Source: Agarophyton chilense (taxonomy: Eukaryota; Rhodophyta; Florideophyceae; Gracilariales; Gracilariaceae). Taken from it: 64,000 bases of DNA. A program made the translations under genes and the position numbers. The notes under the pieces are model-generated. The model was given only the letters and a program-made list of their open reading frames with translations, did not search any database and was not told where the DNA came from. Location of the stretch: NCBI GenBank assembly GCA_030374765.1, contig JARGXX010000071.1:1-64000 (forward strand), given 5' to 3'. Shown piece by piece: positions 30,474 to 39,769 of the stretch (the stretch's first letter is position 1; every line of letters starts with the position of its first letter).

Positions 30474-31440
30474 TTTGATATTCGAAGCGCTGTGTGTTAG
30501 GTTTTAGAAAACGGCAAGCAAAGTCGCAGTTAGCTCTGGGGCGAGACTTCGTCTGGTTACGAAAAAGGTCGGAAGGTGGATGATGTGCTAAGGTAAGGGA
30601 AAGCGATGGCCAGTCGGCTGGTGCTGAGGCTGGGGCTTGTGTGTGGTGCAATCGAATTTCGATGGAAGCGCATCATGGTTACTTACATATGCCACTGCCT
30701 GAGCTTCGGAGTTAAAACGGAGTCCTCCTAATCGGGAATCACATAGCAACCTTCCACTTGAAAATATCCGAACGAGTCGAACATGCATGAGCACACACTG
30801 CGACAACTACCCTTCGTAGGATTGTCTGTTAATGGAGTGCGCATTCTGCAATTCAATGCCCACCTTGGTCAATAATTGATACTGCCTTGCAGTAGGCCTT
30901 GACTCCAGCTAGGGGCTCAATTTTGTATATCAAGCATTTTGTATAATTATCTTAAGGGTACAAATTAGTATACATTAAAAGCAGAATGCAAATAATCCTA
31001 CTTTGTATCAAGATAAAGTAGAAATAAACAACAATCCAGCAGATACATTCGGACAGGTTTTGAAAGATAAATGCCATCAAAAAACAATTTGGACACTAGT
31101 CTTCGATGTTTCACTCATTTATTAGGACAGATATCCGTACCAATTCGTGCGGTAGAATTTGGCTTCTCGAAAAACATATAATGTTGTTCTTGAAAACACA
31201 ACTTCTACGGCTAAAAAGTTTTGAAAGTACCCGAGTTAATTGCTTGTCCAAAGATAGAGTTTAAGACTGGATGCGCCGCAGTTTTATTGCCACCCAGAAA
31301 GCAGCAATACGATGGGAGTCCAAAATCAAAACACCAAAACATGAGAGGTACACGGGTGAACGTGTGCAGCTTTCATTAGCTCGTGTTTCTCGTTGGTACG
31401 CGTTTGCTGAACAGTAGACAAGAGTCATGCAGCAACTCCG
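30474..31440. other. Intergenic region upstream of eRF3 and uridine phosphorylase
   Basis: About 970 bp, increasingly AT-rich to the right. It should hold the divergent promoters of the uridine phosphorylase (leftward) and the intact eRF3 (rightward). I see no convincing TATA or other element and no supported ORF. Confidence 0.6.
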
Positions 31441-32977
31441 CCCCCGCCACTGACTCCCGGTACTATAGCCAGCCGTTTCGGCGCTCACCGTACTTCTTTT
31501 CGTTCGCCTTTTCTCCTACCGCTGTCGTCAGTTATGAATCCACAAGCAAGCGAATTCATCCCATCATGGCTTTCAAGCCCCTCCCCCCAGCAACAGCTTC
31601 CCTCTCAGGCCAGGGGTTCGTGGGAAGACGAAGAGCCCGCCCCCGCTTCCACCGAACCTGTTGTCGAGCAAATGGGCGCTGCTAAGATCTCGGATATATC
31701 CGCCTCTCTAGCCCCGGAAAACCATTCCGAGATCAGTTCCGAGAACGAAAAGCCCACCAGCTCCCTCAGAAAGGATAAAGCAGATCCTTCACCCGAGGAC
31801 GACCAAGGACTGAAAGCCATCGATGCCAAGGCGGACGAGAGAGCTGACCCTAAAGCCGATTCAGAACCCGACGAAAACGAGTTCGATTCATCTAATGTTG
31901 CTTTGGATGAGAAGAAGCCGTTAAATGTTGTACTTCTCGGTCATGTCGACGCGGGCAAGAGTACAATATCTGGCCATCTGCTTGTGCTCACCGGTAATGT
32001 TGACGAGCGTACCATGGAAAAGTATGAAAAGGAAGCAAAGGCTCTGAATCGCGAGAGCTGGAAGTTTGCGTTTGCGTTGGACACCTCCGAACAAGAGAGA
32101 GAGAAGGGGAAAACTGAAGAATGTGGTCAAGCAAGCTTTACAACCGATACGCGGCGATTTACTATACTCGATGCTCCCGGTCATAAGAACTATGTCCCAC
32201 ATATGATAGGCGGCGCGTCGCAAGCAGATATTGGGATTCTAGTCATTTCAGCCAGAAAAGGGGAGTTTGAAACCGGCTTCGAAAGAGGGGGACAGACTAG
32301 GGAGCACGCTATGCTCGCGAAGACATCAGGTGTTCGCCAGATGGTTGTGGTCGTCAACAAACTGGATGATCCAAGTGTTATCAAGTCAGATGGATCTTGG
32401 AGTCAGGAGCGCTTCGAAGAATGCAAGATGAAGCTCGAACCATATCTCAAGAATGTCGGTTGGAACTCGAAAGGCCTGGTTTGGATTCCTGTTTCAGGTT
32501 TGACTGGGGACAACCTCAAGAACAAACCGTCTAAAGGTACTTGTTCTTGGTACAATGGCGAGTCACTGCTTGTTACACTGGAGCATTTGCGCCCGCCTGA
32601 GCGTCTTCTAAACGGACCAGTGAAGATGCCGATATCAGAAAAGCACAAGGAAATGGGCACCATGATCATGGGCAAATTGGAATCTGGAGTTATTCAAGTA
32701 AATGATACTCTTGTTATGATGCCGAACCGTGTGGAAGTTTTGGTTGATTCCGTTCAGCTAGAAGGATCCACGGCCCAAGCAGCAGAGCCTGGCGATGTCG
32801 TTCGGCTTCGTTTGAAAGGAATCGATGAAGAGGATGTGAGAGTAGGCTTTGTGTTATGTTCACCCCGGAGTTTGGTTTCGTATACAAGCACTTTCATTGC
32901 AAAGCTAATGATTCTAGAGCACAAGAGTATCATTTGTGCTGGCTATTCGGCTGTGATTCACCTCCATGCGGCTGTAG
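31441..32977 (+). repeat. Segmental duplication, copy 2 (intact locus)
   Basis: Partner of 27840-29376. Because the reading frame continues normally past the right edge here, this is the likely source copy. The left edge is CTCCGCCCCCGCC, without telomere-type sequence. Confidence 0.93.
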
Positions 32978-33231
32978 AAGAAGTCGTCATTGATGAACTA
33001 CTCGCGGAGCTTAACAAAGCTGGGAAGGCGAAGCAAAAACACCCCAAGTTCGTGAAGCCCGGAATGAAATGCCTGGCGCGACTCAGAACTACCCAGCCTG
33101 TGTGTGTAGAACCCTACGATGTCTTTCCGCAGCTTGGTCGGTTTATGATACGAGATGAGGGTAAGACCGTTGCAGTAGGGACAGTTGCCAGATTGCAATC
33201 GGATTCGACGAGTTCAAAGAACGGTGGATAA
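31534..33231 (+). CDS. ERF3: Eukaryotic peptide chain release factor eRF3 (565 aa)
   Basis: GTPase that works with eRF1 in translation termination. The N-terminus MNPQASEFIPSW matches the PAM2 motif that binds the MLLE domain of poly(A)-binding protein, a known eRF3 trait. A charged linker follows to about 125. The G domain starts at about 128: G1 GHVDAGKS (136-143), DAPG (213-216) and NKLD (275-278). SARKGEFETGFERGGQTREHA is the eRF3-type switch region rather than EF-1alpha. Two beta-barrels follow, ending with GRFMIRDEGKTVAVGTVARL, where eRF3 family members close. The ATG at 31534 is chosen because the PAM2 motif starts there. No intron is evident. Confidence 0.93.
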   Translation: MNPQASEFIPSWLSSPSPQQQLPSQARGSWEDEEPAPASTEPVVEQMGAAKISDISASLAPENHSEISSENEKPTSSLRKDKADPSPEDDQGLKAIDAKADERADPKADSEPDENEFDSSNVALDEKKPLNVVLLGHVDAGKSTISGHLLVLTGNVDERTMEKYEKEAKALNRESWKFAFALDTSEQEREKGKTEECGQASFTTDTRRFTILDAPGHKNYVPHMIGGASQADIGILVISARKGEFETGFERGGQTREHAMLAKTSGVRQMVVVVNKLDDPSVIKSDGSWSQERFEECKMKLEPYLKNVGWNSKGLVWIPVSGLTGDNLKNKPSKGTCSWYNGESLLVTLEHLRPPERLLNGPVKMPISEKHKEMGTMIMGKLESGVIQVNDTLVMMPNRVEVLVDSVQLEGSTAQAAEPGDVVRLRLKGIDEEDVRVGFVLCSPRSLVSYTSTFIAKLMILEHKSIICAGYSAVIHLHAAVEEVVIDELLAELNKAGKAKQKHPKFVKPGMKCLARLRTTQPVCVEPYDVFPQLGRFMIRDEGKTVAVGTVARLQSDSTSSKNGG

Positions 33232-34776
33232 GTACAAAGAATACCAGCTAGAATTACACCTGCATACCGTCATCGTTTTGGATTTCAAAATATCGCGGGT
33301 TAAGGTACAAGATCGTGATCATTTCCCGTATAGGCTCAGTGTCGCAGACAACCACGCCATCTCCGCAACGACATCCAGGCAAGGGTGAATTTGCGCTTAT
33401 AACTGGAGGAGTGCTTGTTGTATTTCGGTGATGTGATATTCCAGCAGGGAGCGATGTATTTTTCGACATTAAGAGTTTCGAAGCAGTGTAGATTCTCTTA
33501 AGCTTTGAGAAAATTCCTGGCGGCATACTCCTTGTAAACCTCAACCTAAGTCAGCATCAGTGCTTTACACATTAACATGAATTGGGCTGCATTCTGGAAT
33601 CCAGCTTGAATTGTTCTAGAAGTTTTCTAAGAGCTACACATGAGCACTTGAAAAATGCCGGAAAGCTGTTTAATCGATGGACTTCACGAGCAGATACAGT
33701 GCTATTCAAAAATCAAAGAACGGCAAGAATTTCCACCGAATCATCCGCAAAGAATGCATGTACAGTGACCGAAATTAGAATAGGAACACCCCCACATTTT
33801 TATGTCATTTGACTGCTTGCTGAGGCCAGTGTGGGCGCCATCTTTGGGTGTGACGCTGTGGGTTAGACGATATAGTAAACTTTGGCGAAAATAAGCCTTT
33901 TCCGTTACTGAATGGCTCATATAGATTAAATGAGATAAAAATATTTCGATATAAACTTCTTCTCGATCTTCTTAAACCGACGCAACCAAAGACATGTCAA
34001 TAGTCACTAGGGGTCAGACACCCTTGCTTCCGGTTAGACACCCGGATGTGTAACGATTTCTTCAGAATTCCCACTTCTGCTTTAACTAAAACCAGGCGTG
34101 AACAATCCCTACAAGGCTTCCCGAAGAGAGATAATAACAAAAGAATATGTTTTCACTCTATACAAGGAGCTGGCCTTTTGCATTAAATGTTACGAAGCAC
34201 CACATGCAGCAGCTTCCGGTTCAGAATTAGATCTCAGATGACTCCCAAGTCTTTACGACCGTCACAGGCTTTTCACTTTTGAGGGGCTTTTCCACATACT
34301 TAGTGCCTTTGGTACCCACAAACCGTCTCTCTTTCATGCCAAGGGCGCTTCACCCTGTAAAAGTGTCTGACAGGGGGTGCTCTGCCTAGCGTCTAACGCC
34401 TCGCTAGACTTCTCTTTTTCAGTAGACGTCTCACAGGTTTGTATAATGTATGAAGTTGCTATTCCAGCGGCAGTTGCCTCACTGGACCCTATGCAGTACA
34501 CGCCTCACTTTTTGATAAAGTTGAAGGTTCCAAATTCGAAGGACAATCATGTTTTTGGGGGTTAATCGTTAGTCAAAGTCGTTCTAGAGAGAACTTGGAG
34601 ACATTAGAGCCCTTTTTATAGAGATCTAGTACATCCAAAACGGAGCTGAAACGCATTACTACTTTAAATTTACTACTATGTGCTTTTAGGATACTTTACC
34701 GCTGCTAGCAGCGTTTAGAGCAGCTCAATAACCAATAAATGTAAAAGAACTGGTTTATTTTCTTTAATGCTCCATT
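33232..34776. other. Spacer downstream of eRF3, no identified gene
   Basis: 1.5 kb with short ORFs in all frames (such as 33254-33544 on - and 33582-33812 on +) that show no domain. GGTCAGACACCC and GGTTAGACACCC at 34012-34046 form a small imperfect direct repeat. I see no RNA gene or element boundary. Confidence 0.55.
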
Positions 34777-34925
34777 ATGGCTTTCGAAGCCAGCGGTGAA
34801 ATACGGAGTGCAGATCCTGCGGGCACTCCATAAACGTGTGTTCTACCATTTCTTGAGGACTGTACACATTACAGTACCCACAGACAGTTCTATGAGTTCT
34901 GAATTGTGAATATCAGGATTTATGA
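34777..34925 (-). pseudogene. Possible LINE-type C-terminal zinc-finger relic
   Basis: In one minus frame the sequence reads RTHRTVCGYCNVYSPQEMVE, then HTFMECPQDL and HRWLRKP before a stop. C-x2-C, then E-x2-H-x4-CP, is the pattern of the zinc finger that follows reverse transcriptase in many LINE elements (zf-RVT). No RT is visible on the neighbouring frames, so this would be a short 3' remnant. Chance is possible. Confidence 0.35.
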
Positions 34926-35419
34926 AAGCCAATCTTTTTTAAAATTCAAACCACAATCCCGTTTTATAGGTTTGCAGTTAGGTTGCAAACCCCTTGCCCG
35001 GAGAGAATGCAACGCTTCACCTCAGCGGTAGCATCATGTGCTCGTTCGATACTCACCCTTTGCACCGCCAGAGCGCCTTGAAAAGCCCAATACCTCTTTC
35101 TCTCCGTTTCCGTTCTCATCAAAACCTCCCCCGAACTTTTTGGCAACAATTTTCTCATAGTTCTTTGTAACAACGGCATAAACTTTCGTGCAGTGCAAAA
35201 GCTGTATTTTACGCTGTTCTGGTCGCTGTTTGTGCAAATATGAAATACTATTTGGGTCCTCTCCGCGTCGTTCTTCCTAGACCACAATTTGACTTTCGGG
35301 CACATACAAAGACACCATTGGATACATTGATCCGTCGAATGTACCGCGTGTCCAAATTCAGTGTTTTCAGAGTTTCAAAAGGCTTGTTCAAGAACATTTA
35401 TCTCGGCATCAGTGACAAA
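34926..35419. other. Left flank of E2; unrecognised ORF split by the insertion
   Basis: A plus-strand frame is open from about 35171 to the E2 border and continues in frame after E2 (from 44671, MGLWQDLLQWQ, then TGA). Joined across one copy of ACAAA it is about 90 codons long. A longer minus-strand ORF (34964-35305) overlaps it. Neither has a recognisable family, so the target may be non-coding. Confidence 0.45.
35415..35419. repeat. Target-site duplication of E2, left copy (ACAAA)
   Basis: ACAAA precedes the left LTR and recurs at 44666-44670 directly after the right LTR. Confidence 0.93.
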
Positions 35420-36334
35420 TGTAGAGCAACGCCCAGTTAGGGGAAACTTGAAGATGCAACTCATAGAATGAGGATTGAACCCTCCGAGGGTTATGACTAT
35501 GATCCCCTCTAAGGTGTGCTGAGGTGGCACTGTTTTCTGGTTATATTTCGCCTATAAGGGAAAATTCGGATGGCCCATGGTTGGATTGGCCCCGTGATAC
35601 ACGTGGCTTAATTTTGGCACCGATTTTCGGATATTTGTTAGAACGTTGGATTTTTGGGCCCTGGCAGTGGGATCTCCACGTGTATGGCCCTGAGCAGGTG
35701 TGCCCTACTGTAGAGTTTAGTTAGTGGGCCCTACTTAGGGAGGCGAGATCTGACAGTCCGAAGCTCAGAGTAAATGGGAACCAAGGTTGGTCTTCGATAC
35801 CTTTAGAGGTTCTTCGTCGCCATCGTTTCGGCCTTACAACCCGGAACGGGCTCTGGTTAGCAACGCCTGCGTAGGGACACGACTCCACTTGGAGAGTGCC
35901 CACGTTTGGGTTCCGTGCAACCACCCCCTTGGGACCGCTCAGACGATTTGCGTGCACGATACCCCGTGGGGGTTCTGCTTACTTGTTGCGTGCTTTTTGT
36001 GTTTCCTTTCGAGGACAGGTTTTCGCCCCTGTATTGGGTTTCTTTTGTTGTTTCGCCCCTTTTCTGGTTCTCGGGTCCGGTGCCTGTTAGTGCCCGACCC
36101 TCGCCCCGTTTTTCCTCTTCGCCGGATTTTCCCCCATTTCTTGGGATACACATACCCATTCCCGATCCAACGGTTTCTACCCCTCACCTCCGTCGGTACT
36201 GCCGGAATCCCCCGTGGGAGTTACACCCCACACTACGGGTGGAACGGAGGGCTCTGTCTCTGAGTCTGCCTCCCCCAGGGAGCAAGGCTTCGAACACCTT
36301 GAGAGCACTTCCCGTCGCCGGGTTTTGCTCCACA
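35420..36334 (+). repeat. E2 5' LTR
   Basis: 915 bp, starting TGTAGAGC and ending CTCCACA. Identical to 43751-44665 except for GAATCCCCCG versus GAATCTCCCG. ORFs inside it are shadows that repeat in the other copy. Confidence 0.97.
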
Positions 36335-36561
36335 AGTGGTCTCCCGACTTAGAATCCGTTCTCGGACTTTTGGGTTGGTCATCCACGTGTTGGAATATCT
36401 CTTGGAAGAGGAAGCACCGTCGTGGAGATTTGTTGTAGTGGTCTCCTTTGGAAAGGGTGGAATTGGTTTTTATTTTTATTTTGTGTTACGTCATCCGTTC
36501 TCCGGGAATCTCGTGATCGAATTTCATCGTTACCCCGAATCGTCGGTGTCGTGTCTGCAGC
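36335..36561 (+). other. E2 leader with primer-binding site
   Basis: The PBS TGGTCTCCCGACTTAGAA (36337-36354) starts two bases after the LTR and is identical over 18 bases to that of E1. The rest of the 227-bp leader up to the first Gag ATG has no supported ORF. Confidence 0.85.
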
Positions 36562-37180
36562 ATGTCGCCGCCTACCCGTGGTTCCAGGACTGGATCGAAC
36601 CGTCAAGCGGATTCAGTGTCCCCGGCCCCGCCTAGGTCGAGGAGCTCAATTCCCGAAGATCGGAACGATTCTGGTATCGATCCGGACACTCGGAGAGCAC
36701 CCTCAGTGGTTTCAGGTCCTCGAGAGGTCGTTGCTGTGGGCCCAGCTCCAGTGGTGGAGACCCCCTCAGCAGCACCCCGAAGTCGGGCCGACCCTGAACT
36801 ACAGCGCCTGGAGACTCGAATCGATATCGCCAACGCGGCTCACATCGAGCTCCTTCAGGAGGTTACTACCCTCCGCCTCAAGGTGGAGGACGCCCAGGTG
36901 CGGGGAGTCGCCGATGACCTTCGTACCCTGAGGAGGGATATGAACTCCCTTTTGGAAAGCTTTGGTACCCCTGGGGTCTTTATCCAGGAGTACCGGAGCC
37001 TCGTGGAGGAACACCACGTGCAAGCGGAACGCTTCCGAGCTCGGCTGGACACCCTCGAGGCCATTATCCGTATGGACGGAGACGCAGAAGCCTCGAAGGA
37101 TAAACCTGACGTTTCGGAAGACGAAGAACACCGCTCCACTAAACGGGACCGCCGCAAGTCCAAGAGAAGGTTCACCTCCA
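36562..37180 (+). CDS. E2 Gag, N-terminal coiled-coil segment
   Basis: It begins MSPPTRGSRTGSN, with a Ser/Pro/Arg-rich leader. At about 75-175 there is a heptad-rich stretch (LQRLETRIDIANAAHIELLQ, then ALQ/LRR-type repeats to LDTLEAII) that should form a coiled coil. At about 37170-37190 good coding sense moves to another frame: this ORF's own tail (to 37350) loses the Gag character, while the alternative frame gives DLSDSDPNRSSSSSSSESSD and joins the capsid segment. One frameshift therefore separates this part from the rest of Gag. It could be a mutation, a recoding site or an assembly error. Confidence 0.7.
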
Positions 37181-37183
37181 AGA

Positions 37184-38591
37184 GGATTTATCGGATTCCG
37201 ATCCCAATCGCTCGTCATCGAGTTCGTCCTCCGAATCTTCGGATAGTGAAGATGGACGCCGGTCATCCCGGGCGATTCGGTCGAAGGCTACTTACACCTC
37301 TCAAGGGGCAATCCGTACCCGGAAGAAGGGTAGGAAACACCTTGGATTAAGGGAGCTGAAGCCGACGAATCCTCTCTATCGGAAGCTGCTATCGTACCGC
37401 TATTACCGGTTGGATAACCCTTCGGGAGATCGAACATCCCGCGGAACGGGTAAGGTCAAGGACTACATCAAAAGGCTGAGCATCACCCTACAGAAGAGAG
37501 AGTTCCCAGGAACAGACGCAATTCTGGTGCTCGATTTTCTGGCGAGGTTCGTCCAGGAGGCTGACATCCTCGGTATGAGTGAAGCGCAAGCGTATCTTGC
37601 ATTACCCTATTTCTTAAAGGGGATGGCTGAAGACCAGTTCAACTCCGTCCGTGGATCATCCCGAGCCTCGGAAGGGGTAGTCACGTGCTGGCCCGAAGCG
37701 GTGCAGTACCTCTTGAAGTCATACGCTACTGGAAATGCGATTCAGGAAGCAATCCTTGCCTTAAGGGATACGCGGCAGAATCCGATGGAGACCGAAACGG
37801 TGTATTCAACTCGCTTGAATAAAGCGTTTCACCGATGCGGGAATGTATTCCCCGCCTACGAGAGATGCTCCATGTTTGTGGATGGTTTGGACCCCTCGAT
37901 AAGGGCATTGGTTGCCCGACATCGGGAAGAGAAGCGCAAGCTGACCTACTTGGAATTGGTTCAGTACGCCCAGGCTGAGGGGGATACTCTCCGTGCCCGG
38001 CAGAACCGAAAGAGTCGGCCGACACGTGCACTCCTCGCCGATGGAGGTAACTCGTCTTTGTCACGTGCAGGAGGCCCTGCCCCTGTGGGGGTCAATGATA
38101 ACATTCACTTCATGGGAAGTAACCCCGAATCTATGGGTACGTCTGAGTTGCCGTCGACATCCGCTCCGACTACGGATGAAGACCCTGCGCTCTATACCCA
38201 CGGACGGAGGGTGCCAGCTGCATCGCTACCTTTTGCGAATACCGCTGCTCGGTTCTCTCGCCCCGGATGGAGGGATACAGCACCACGTCGCGTGGATTCA
38301 CGTCCACAACCGAACCCGGCAGAGCTGATTTGCTATTTGTGTTACCTCCGTGGTCAAAAAGCACCAGACTGCACATTTCCCCTGCGGGAGGGTTCACGAA
38401 TTATCGCTCAGTACGAGGCTCTAACCCCTGAGGAGAAAGCTCGAGTCCCGAGTAGGTCCTATGAGGAACAAAGGATACTCCGAGCTCACCTTGCTGACAG
38501 GGATACAGAACTTGTACCCGCGAACCGAGAACAACCGGTCCCCTTCGAGGCAGCTCCACCGAATTCGGTGGGGTCCGCTTCGAAAAACTAA
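37184..38591 (+). CDS. E2 Gag, SD-rich, capsid and zinc-knuckle-like segment
   Basis: Open in one frame from about 37170 to the stop at 38589-38591. It starts with a Ser/Asp tract and a basic stretch (RKKGRKHLGLRELKPTNPLY), parallel to E1 Gag. Next comes the capsid signature FPGTDAILVLDFLARF, then AYLALPYFLKGMAEDQF and the major-homology-like FHRCGNVFPAYERCSMFVDG. Near the C-terminus CYLCYLRGQKAPDC is the C-x2-C-type cluster seen in E1. The final codons are TCG AAA AAC TAA; shifting back one base there enters the protease frame. Confidence 0.85.
38582..38588 (+). promoter_or_regulatory. Candidate -1 frameshift site between Gag and protease of E2
   Basis: The heptamer G AAA AAC sits directly before the Gag TAA. 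A one-base backward slip here leads straight into the protease ORF, whose frame is already open. E1 has a similar A-run (GAA AAA) a few codons before its Gag stop, and its protease is also in the -1 frame. A downstream stimulating structure was not checked. Confidence 0.5.
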
Positions 38592-38593
38592 AC

Positions 38594-39769
38594 TTGGGAG
38601 TCTCCCCTGCGGGAGGGGCGTCTTCTAAGCCGGAGTTGAAGACGCCCGAGGGGCTCCAGCTTCGCTCCCCAGCTGTAACAATCCTTTCAAGGAAAACGAC
38701 TGACACCGACGTTAACTCGGGATACTTTAGTGTCCTCCGTCGCCCGTGGATACGGTCCCGTAATCTCCGTATTCCGGATCGAGTTATGGTAATGGCCAAG
38801 CGGAATTATAAGGTATTCGCCGACTTCGGCCTGTCCAACCAGTTTATGGTTCGTCAAATATCTGTCCTGGATACAGGAGCCGCTCCTAACTTAATTCATG
38901 TTGAATTGTTACCCCCGCTGCTCCGGGTTCAAGTTCGTACCGGTCCACGTTTGGATATCGCCGATGCGAACAACCACCCGCCACGGACACTGGGTACAAT
39001 TTCCCTCATGGTGAGGTTAGGCTCCTATTTCGTTCAGCTAGAGTTTATTGTATGCAAGTCACTTGCAGCACCAGTCATACTGGGTTGTGACTTTTGCGAC
39101 CGCTTCGTGGAAGCCATCCGTCCTCGGAATAGAACTGTGGAACTCGAAGACGGGTCTACGATCCCAATCGTTCGTAAACCCTTACAGGGAGCAGCGCGAA
39201 CACGCGTTCCTCTCCCTGTCGCGCAGGAATCTGTGAAGAAGGACCCGGTGTCTACACGGGTAAAGGTTGCGAAGTCAGTGGCTATCCCGCCGGAAACCCA
39301 GGTTTGGGTCACAGTTGTTACCAAGCAAATTGGTGTGCATGTGGTACAACCGAACCCGTCTCTGTATACGCGGCTTCAACTCGCCCTTGCGAATGGGGTT
39401 GTCTCCGTGGAACCGGATAAACCTTTCAAGGTTTTGGTAGCCAACTTTGGAAAGACAACGCAGCATTTGGTCAAACACCAGATCCTGGGTTCTGTTCTTC
39501 CACACCCGCATGCGTTCGTACCTACAAAGATCTCTATCGCAGAGGTCCTTGGTGTGGCGGACCCTATGGAGGGGGAGGACACTGCTGAAATCGCGGAAGA
39601 CGGTGAGCATACGACTGCAGCTCCACACGCTGAACACTTTAAACCTCAGAAGGTTACGGCCCCTATCACAGGAGCAGACCAGACCGATCCTGTTCAGGAA
39701 TTGAAGAAATGGGATCTCAACCATGTTCCCGCATCTCATCGGCAGACGCCTGAACGAGGCAACCATTAA
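38594..39769 (+). CDS. E2 aspartic protease (391-codon ORF)
   Basis: Contains VLDTGAAPNLIHVELLPP, the aspartic protease active site, and VILGCDFCDRFVEAI, as in E1. It is in the -1 frame relative to Gag, with its nominal TTG/non-ATG start right after the Gag stop, so it is probably made as a Gag fusion. The C-terminal part (GEDTAEIAEDGEHTT onward) is a linker. Its end overlaps the truncated RT ORF in another frame, because of a deletion at about 39720-39745. Confidence 0.85.
   Translation: MGVSPAGGASSKPELKTPEGLQLRSPAVTILSRKTTDTDVNSGYFSVLRRPWIRSRNLRIPDRVMVMAKRNYKVFADFGLSNQFMVRQISVLDTGAAPNLIHVELLPPLLRVQVRTGPRLDIADANNHPPRTLGTISLMVRLGSYFVQLEFIVCKSLAAPVILGCDFCDRFVEAIRPRNRTVELEDGSTIPIVRKPLQGAARTRVPLPVAQESVKKDPVSTRVKVAKSVAIPPETQVWVTVVTKQIGVHVVQPNPSLYTRLQLALANGVVSVEPDKPFKVLVANFGKTTQHLVKHQILGSVLPHPHAFVPTKISIAEVLGVADPMEGEDTAEIAEDGEHTTAAPHAEHFKPQKVTAPITGADQTDPVQELKKWDLNHVPASHRQTPERGNH

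Noticed and set aside
35787-36352. ORFs inside the E2 LTRs (158 and 148 codons)
   Set aside because: They occur in both LTRs only because the LTRs are identical; composition is not protein-like and there is no recognisable domain.
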